In this document: positions 62,540 to 64,000 of the stretch, one piece after another | How the letters are laid out: each line of letters begins with the position of its first letter | Numbering within the stretch: the stretch's first letter is position 1 | Notes under the pieces: model-generated | The model's database searches: none | Told to the model about the DNA's origin: nothing | What the model saw: only the letters and a program-made list of their open reading frames with translations | Assembly: GCF_032268605.1 (NCBI RefSeq) | Contig: NZ_CP130318.1 | Location: 2,204,001-2,268,000 of the forward strand | Length of the DNA stretch: 64,000 bases | Reading direction: 5' to 3' | From: Paenibacillus aurantius | Lineage (GTDB): Bacteria > Bacillota > Bacilli > Paenibacillales > NBRC-103111 | Position numbers and translations under genes: made by a program

Positions 62540-62568
62540 ATTATAAGTTGCCGACTAAAAGTTGTAAA
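62540..62568 (-). promoter_or_regulatory. Sigma-A promoter of the HisD-like transcript
   Basis: On the minus strand TTTACA and TATAAT with a 17-base spacer. Confidence 0.85.
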
Positions 62569-62571
62569 GGT

Positions 62572-62647
62572 CTTCCATTCCTCGTAGAAAGCAAGGTATT
62601 CGTCTTGATATTCGGAGCTGGGCTTTGTCAAAGAAACGGTTCTCCAT
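62572..62647 (-). pseudogene. GNAT acetyltransferase N-terminal remnant
   Basis: A reading frame VSLTKPSSEYQDEYLAFYEEWK is the typical start of a GNAT subgroup (segment V-L-P-s-ey-dey-aFyeEW) but stops resembling it exactly where the HisD-like promoter begins. ATG 62647 with AGGAAG upstream is one frame off. Probably a gene truncated by the arrival of the HisD cassette. Confidence 0.4.
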
Positions 62648-62705
62648 ATTGTTCTTCCTAAGTGTTAATTTTAACTTTCACAATTGACCAAACTCTTCTC
62701 ATTGT

Positions 62706-62938
62706 TCAAAAAACATCTGTTACATTAGCCCAAATGTCCTTTAAGTTATTACCTTCAATTGTTCCATGTTCAAGCAATTCATAGTGGTCTTTAAAAGATT
62801 GATATTTCCCATAAAACTCTGACAAATACCACCCGAAGTTGTTATTGCTAATGGACTACTTTTTTCCGTTGTACTCGAAGTGTAGTTCAAGTCCTAATAC
62901 CAAATCCGATAAATTAACTGCTCAAACGAATAAGACAT
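62706..62938 (-). pseudogene. Small unknown protein, frameshift plus nonsense
   Basis: ATG 62938 follows GGAGG. MSYSFEQLIYRI shifts frame to VLGLELHFEYNGKK, then a TAG codon interrupts before SISNNNFGWYLSEFYGKY and HYELLEHGTIEGNNLKDIWANV, ending at TGA 62708-62706. Restored length is about 77 residues. The two lesions show it is not functional as sequenced. Family not recognised; the style resembles small immunity proteins. Confidence 0.6.
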
Positions 62939-62958
62939 ATGCCCTCCAACGTATTTCG

Positions 62959-63360
62959 TTATTTCCTTTCAGCTATTCTCTTCTGCGCTAACGCCTTGAC
63001 TTCTTCATCCTTATCAGCTGATAAAAACTGTAAAACGTTTAACGTAGCCTTTTTATTCCTTGCAACTGCACTTCTTATAATAGGATCTTTATCACTTGCT
63101 AACTTTAGTTGAAGTTTTTCAGACAATTTATTTTTTGAAGCAACCATGTGCCTAACTCTCCATTCAGAATCATCAGACAAAATTTCAAGTATCTCCAAGG
63201 GCACGGTTTTGTTTTGTGCTACCCAAAATTTCATATCTAAATATGTAACAATAATTTCAAGCCATACATCTGTTGGCGCTTCGTCCCAAGCCGCTCTAAG
63301 ATGCTCGTTAGGATTTTCGCTTGTTCTCAATTTTACAAACTCTTCGGCAGAATTTATCAC
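62959..63360 (-). CDS. HEAT/LRV-repeat protein
   Basis: 133 residues begun at a GTG with GGAGG nine bases upstream. The C-terminal two thirds consist of helical repeats with the spacing EILSDDSEWRVRHMVASKN, KLASDKDPIIRSAVARNK and FLSADKDEEVKALAQKR, typical of short HEAT or leucine-rich-variant proteins used as protein-binding scaffolds and common as immunity proteins in Bacillales. It is intact, unlike its neighbours. Confidence 0.7.
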   Translation of the reverse strand: MINSAEEFVKLRTSENPNEHLRAAWDEAPTDVWLEIIVTYLDMKFWVAQNKTVPLEILEILSDDSEWRVRHMVASKNKLSEKLQLKLASDKDPIIRSAVARNKKATLNVLQFLSADKDEEVKALAQKRIAERK

Positions 63361-63452
63361 ATAATCAACCTCCAATCAAATTTATAGGAAGGATTTTCCA
63401 ATAAAGATATTGAATAATATTGTTCGTAGATTATTTCGGGGAGGGATAAATT

Positions 63453-64000
63453 ATGGAAGCTGCTGTCTTTCTCAAAGAATTCATTAGTCAAAATGAATCC
63501 TGTCCATCAGGACAAGACGAGGCATTATTAGTAGATGCTTATGAATTAGTTAAAAAAGAACTTCTGGAAACAAGCTATTCCATAGAAAGTGTTCGGCTTG
63601 CCCATAAAATATTCGGATACTTAGGCGACAAAGGCTTAAATGAGAGAATAGAAACAATGCGAAAATATTTAAAATCAGAGCAACTCAAAACGCTTGAAGA
63701 TCAATTTTGGGCGCAGTGGGAGCTTGTAGATAATCTAGCACTTTTAAAAAAGTACAAAGTAATGATCGAAGAACAAAAATTATTTTTAGCCTGGGCAAGA
63801 GAAAAGACGTCCGCTGATCATTTATTGAAAGTTATGTTCGATAGTACACAAGCACTTGGTTGGGTAGAAGAAGGGCAGTCTGAAGAATGGTTTGATATTT
63901 ATCACGATATAATAAAGCGCACTAAACCAACCCCATCGAACCGTCATGCTCGTGTTTTATATGTTGAAACGGCTGCGGGAGTTTTGATATACCATCTGAA
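63453..64000 (+). CDS. Unknown protein, runs off the window end
   Basis: ATG 63453 with GGGAGGGA upstream opens a frame without stop to base 64000 (at least 182 residues): EAAVFLKEFISQNESCPSG at the start, an acidic/aromatic middle (QFWAQWELVDNLALLKKY) and IYHDIIKRTKPTPSNRHAR near the end. Mostly helical, no signal peptide or membrane segment. AT-rich codon use matches the island. No family recognised. Confidence 0.7.
   Translation, partial: MEAAVFLKEFISQNESCPSGQDEALLVDAYELVKKELLETSYSIESVRLAHKIFGYLGDKGLNERIETMRKYLKSEQLKTLEDQFWAQWELVDNLALLKKYKVMIEEQKLFLAWAREKTSADHLLKVMFDSTQALGWVEEGQSEEWFDIYHDIIKRTKPTPSNRHARVLYVETAAGVLIYHL

Overview
The window looks like chromosome of a spore-forming Bacillales, most probably Paenibacillus or a close relative. 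The reasons are a GC-rich coding background with strong AGGAGG ribosome binding sites and frequent TTG/GTG starts, two LplABC-type oligosaccharide importers, a membrane-anchored YesS-type AraC regulator, a YjcZ-type 31-residue protein, a secreted protein ending in a FIMAH-like domain, a c-di-AMP (ydaO-type) riboswitch and an odhAB operon. This is inference from gene content; no rRNA or tRNA gene is present.

Layout. 0-4.2 kb: small membrane protein, ArsB/NhaD-like transporter, catalase, xylose-isomerase-like TIM-barrel protein. 4.4-11.9 kb: a glycerol-phosphate block with a DeoR-type regulator, glycerol-1-phosphate dehydrogenase (AraM), a HAD-IIA phosphatase, GlpP antiterminator, GlpD, MgtC-like protein and a glycerophosphodiesterase. 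Three leaders in this block share a GGYGGAGAC-like motif ahead of an intrinsic terminator, as expected for GlpP-controlled antitermination. 12-15 kb: small housekeeping genes, including a 70-codon orphan gene behind a c-di-AMP riboswitch. 15.2-21.3 kb: a complete-looking heterocycloanthracin/sonorensin-type TOMM bacteriocin locus (Cys-Ala-Gly repeat precursor, RRE/ThiF-like protein, YcaO cyclodehydratase, SagB-type dehydrogenase). 21.4-43 kb: nucleotidyltransferase, YjcZ, odhAB, VOC, AraC, YwaF, serine hydrolase, a 1077-residue secreted propeller protein, FAD monooxygenase, transporter, M29 aminopeptidase, LTA-synthase-like sulfatase and MFS exporter. 43-59.8 kb: carbohydrate region with a second glycerophosphodiesterase, a LacI regulator whose probable operator ATTTGGGCCCAAAT occurs before its own gene and before the following Gfo/Idh-permease-permease-lipoprotein-DUF4091 operon, and then a second LplABC-type operon divergent from its YesS-type regulator.

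59.9-64 kb is different: AT-rich, with several frameshifted or nonsense-interrupted genes (a GNAT acetyltransferase, an immunity-like protein, a HisD paralog, a small unknown) and remnants. It looks like an acquired and decaying island. Inside it, the HisD paralog is preceded by a strong promoter, a 17-codon leader peptide with three consecutive His codons, competing stem-loops and an intrinsic terminator. This is the architecture of a ribosome-mediated his attenuator, unexpected in a group where his genes are generally under T-box control.

The most notable items are the His-codon attenuator, the c-di-AMP riboswitch on an orphan small gene, the shared GlpP-type leader motif, the TOMM bacteriocin locus, and the LacI palindrome pair.
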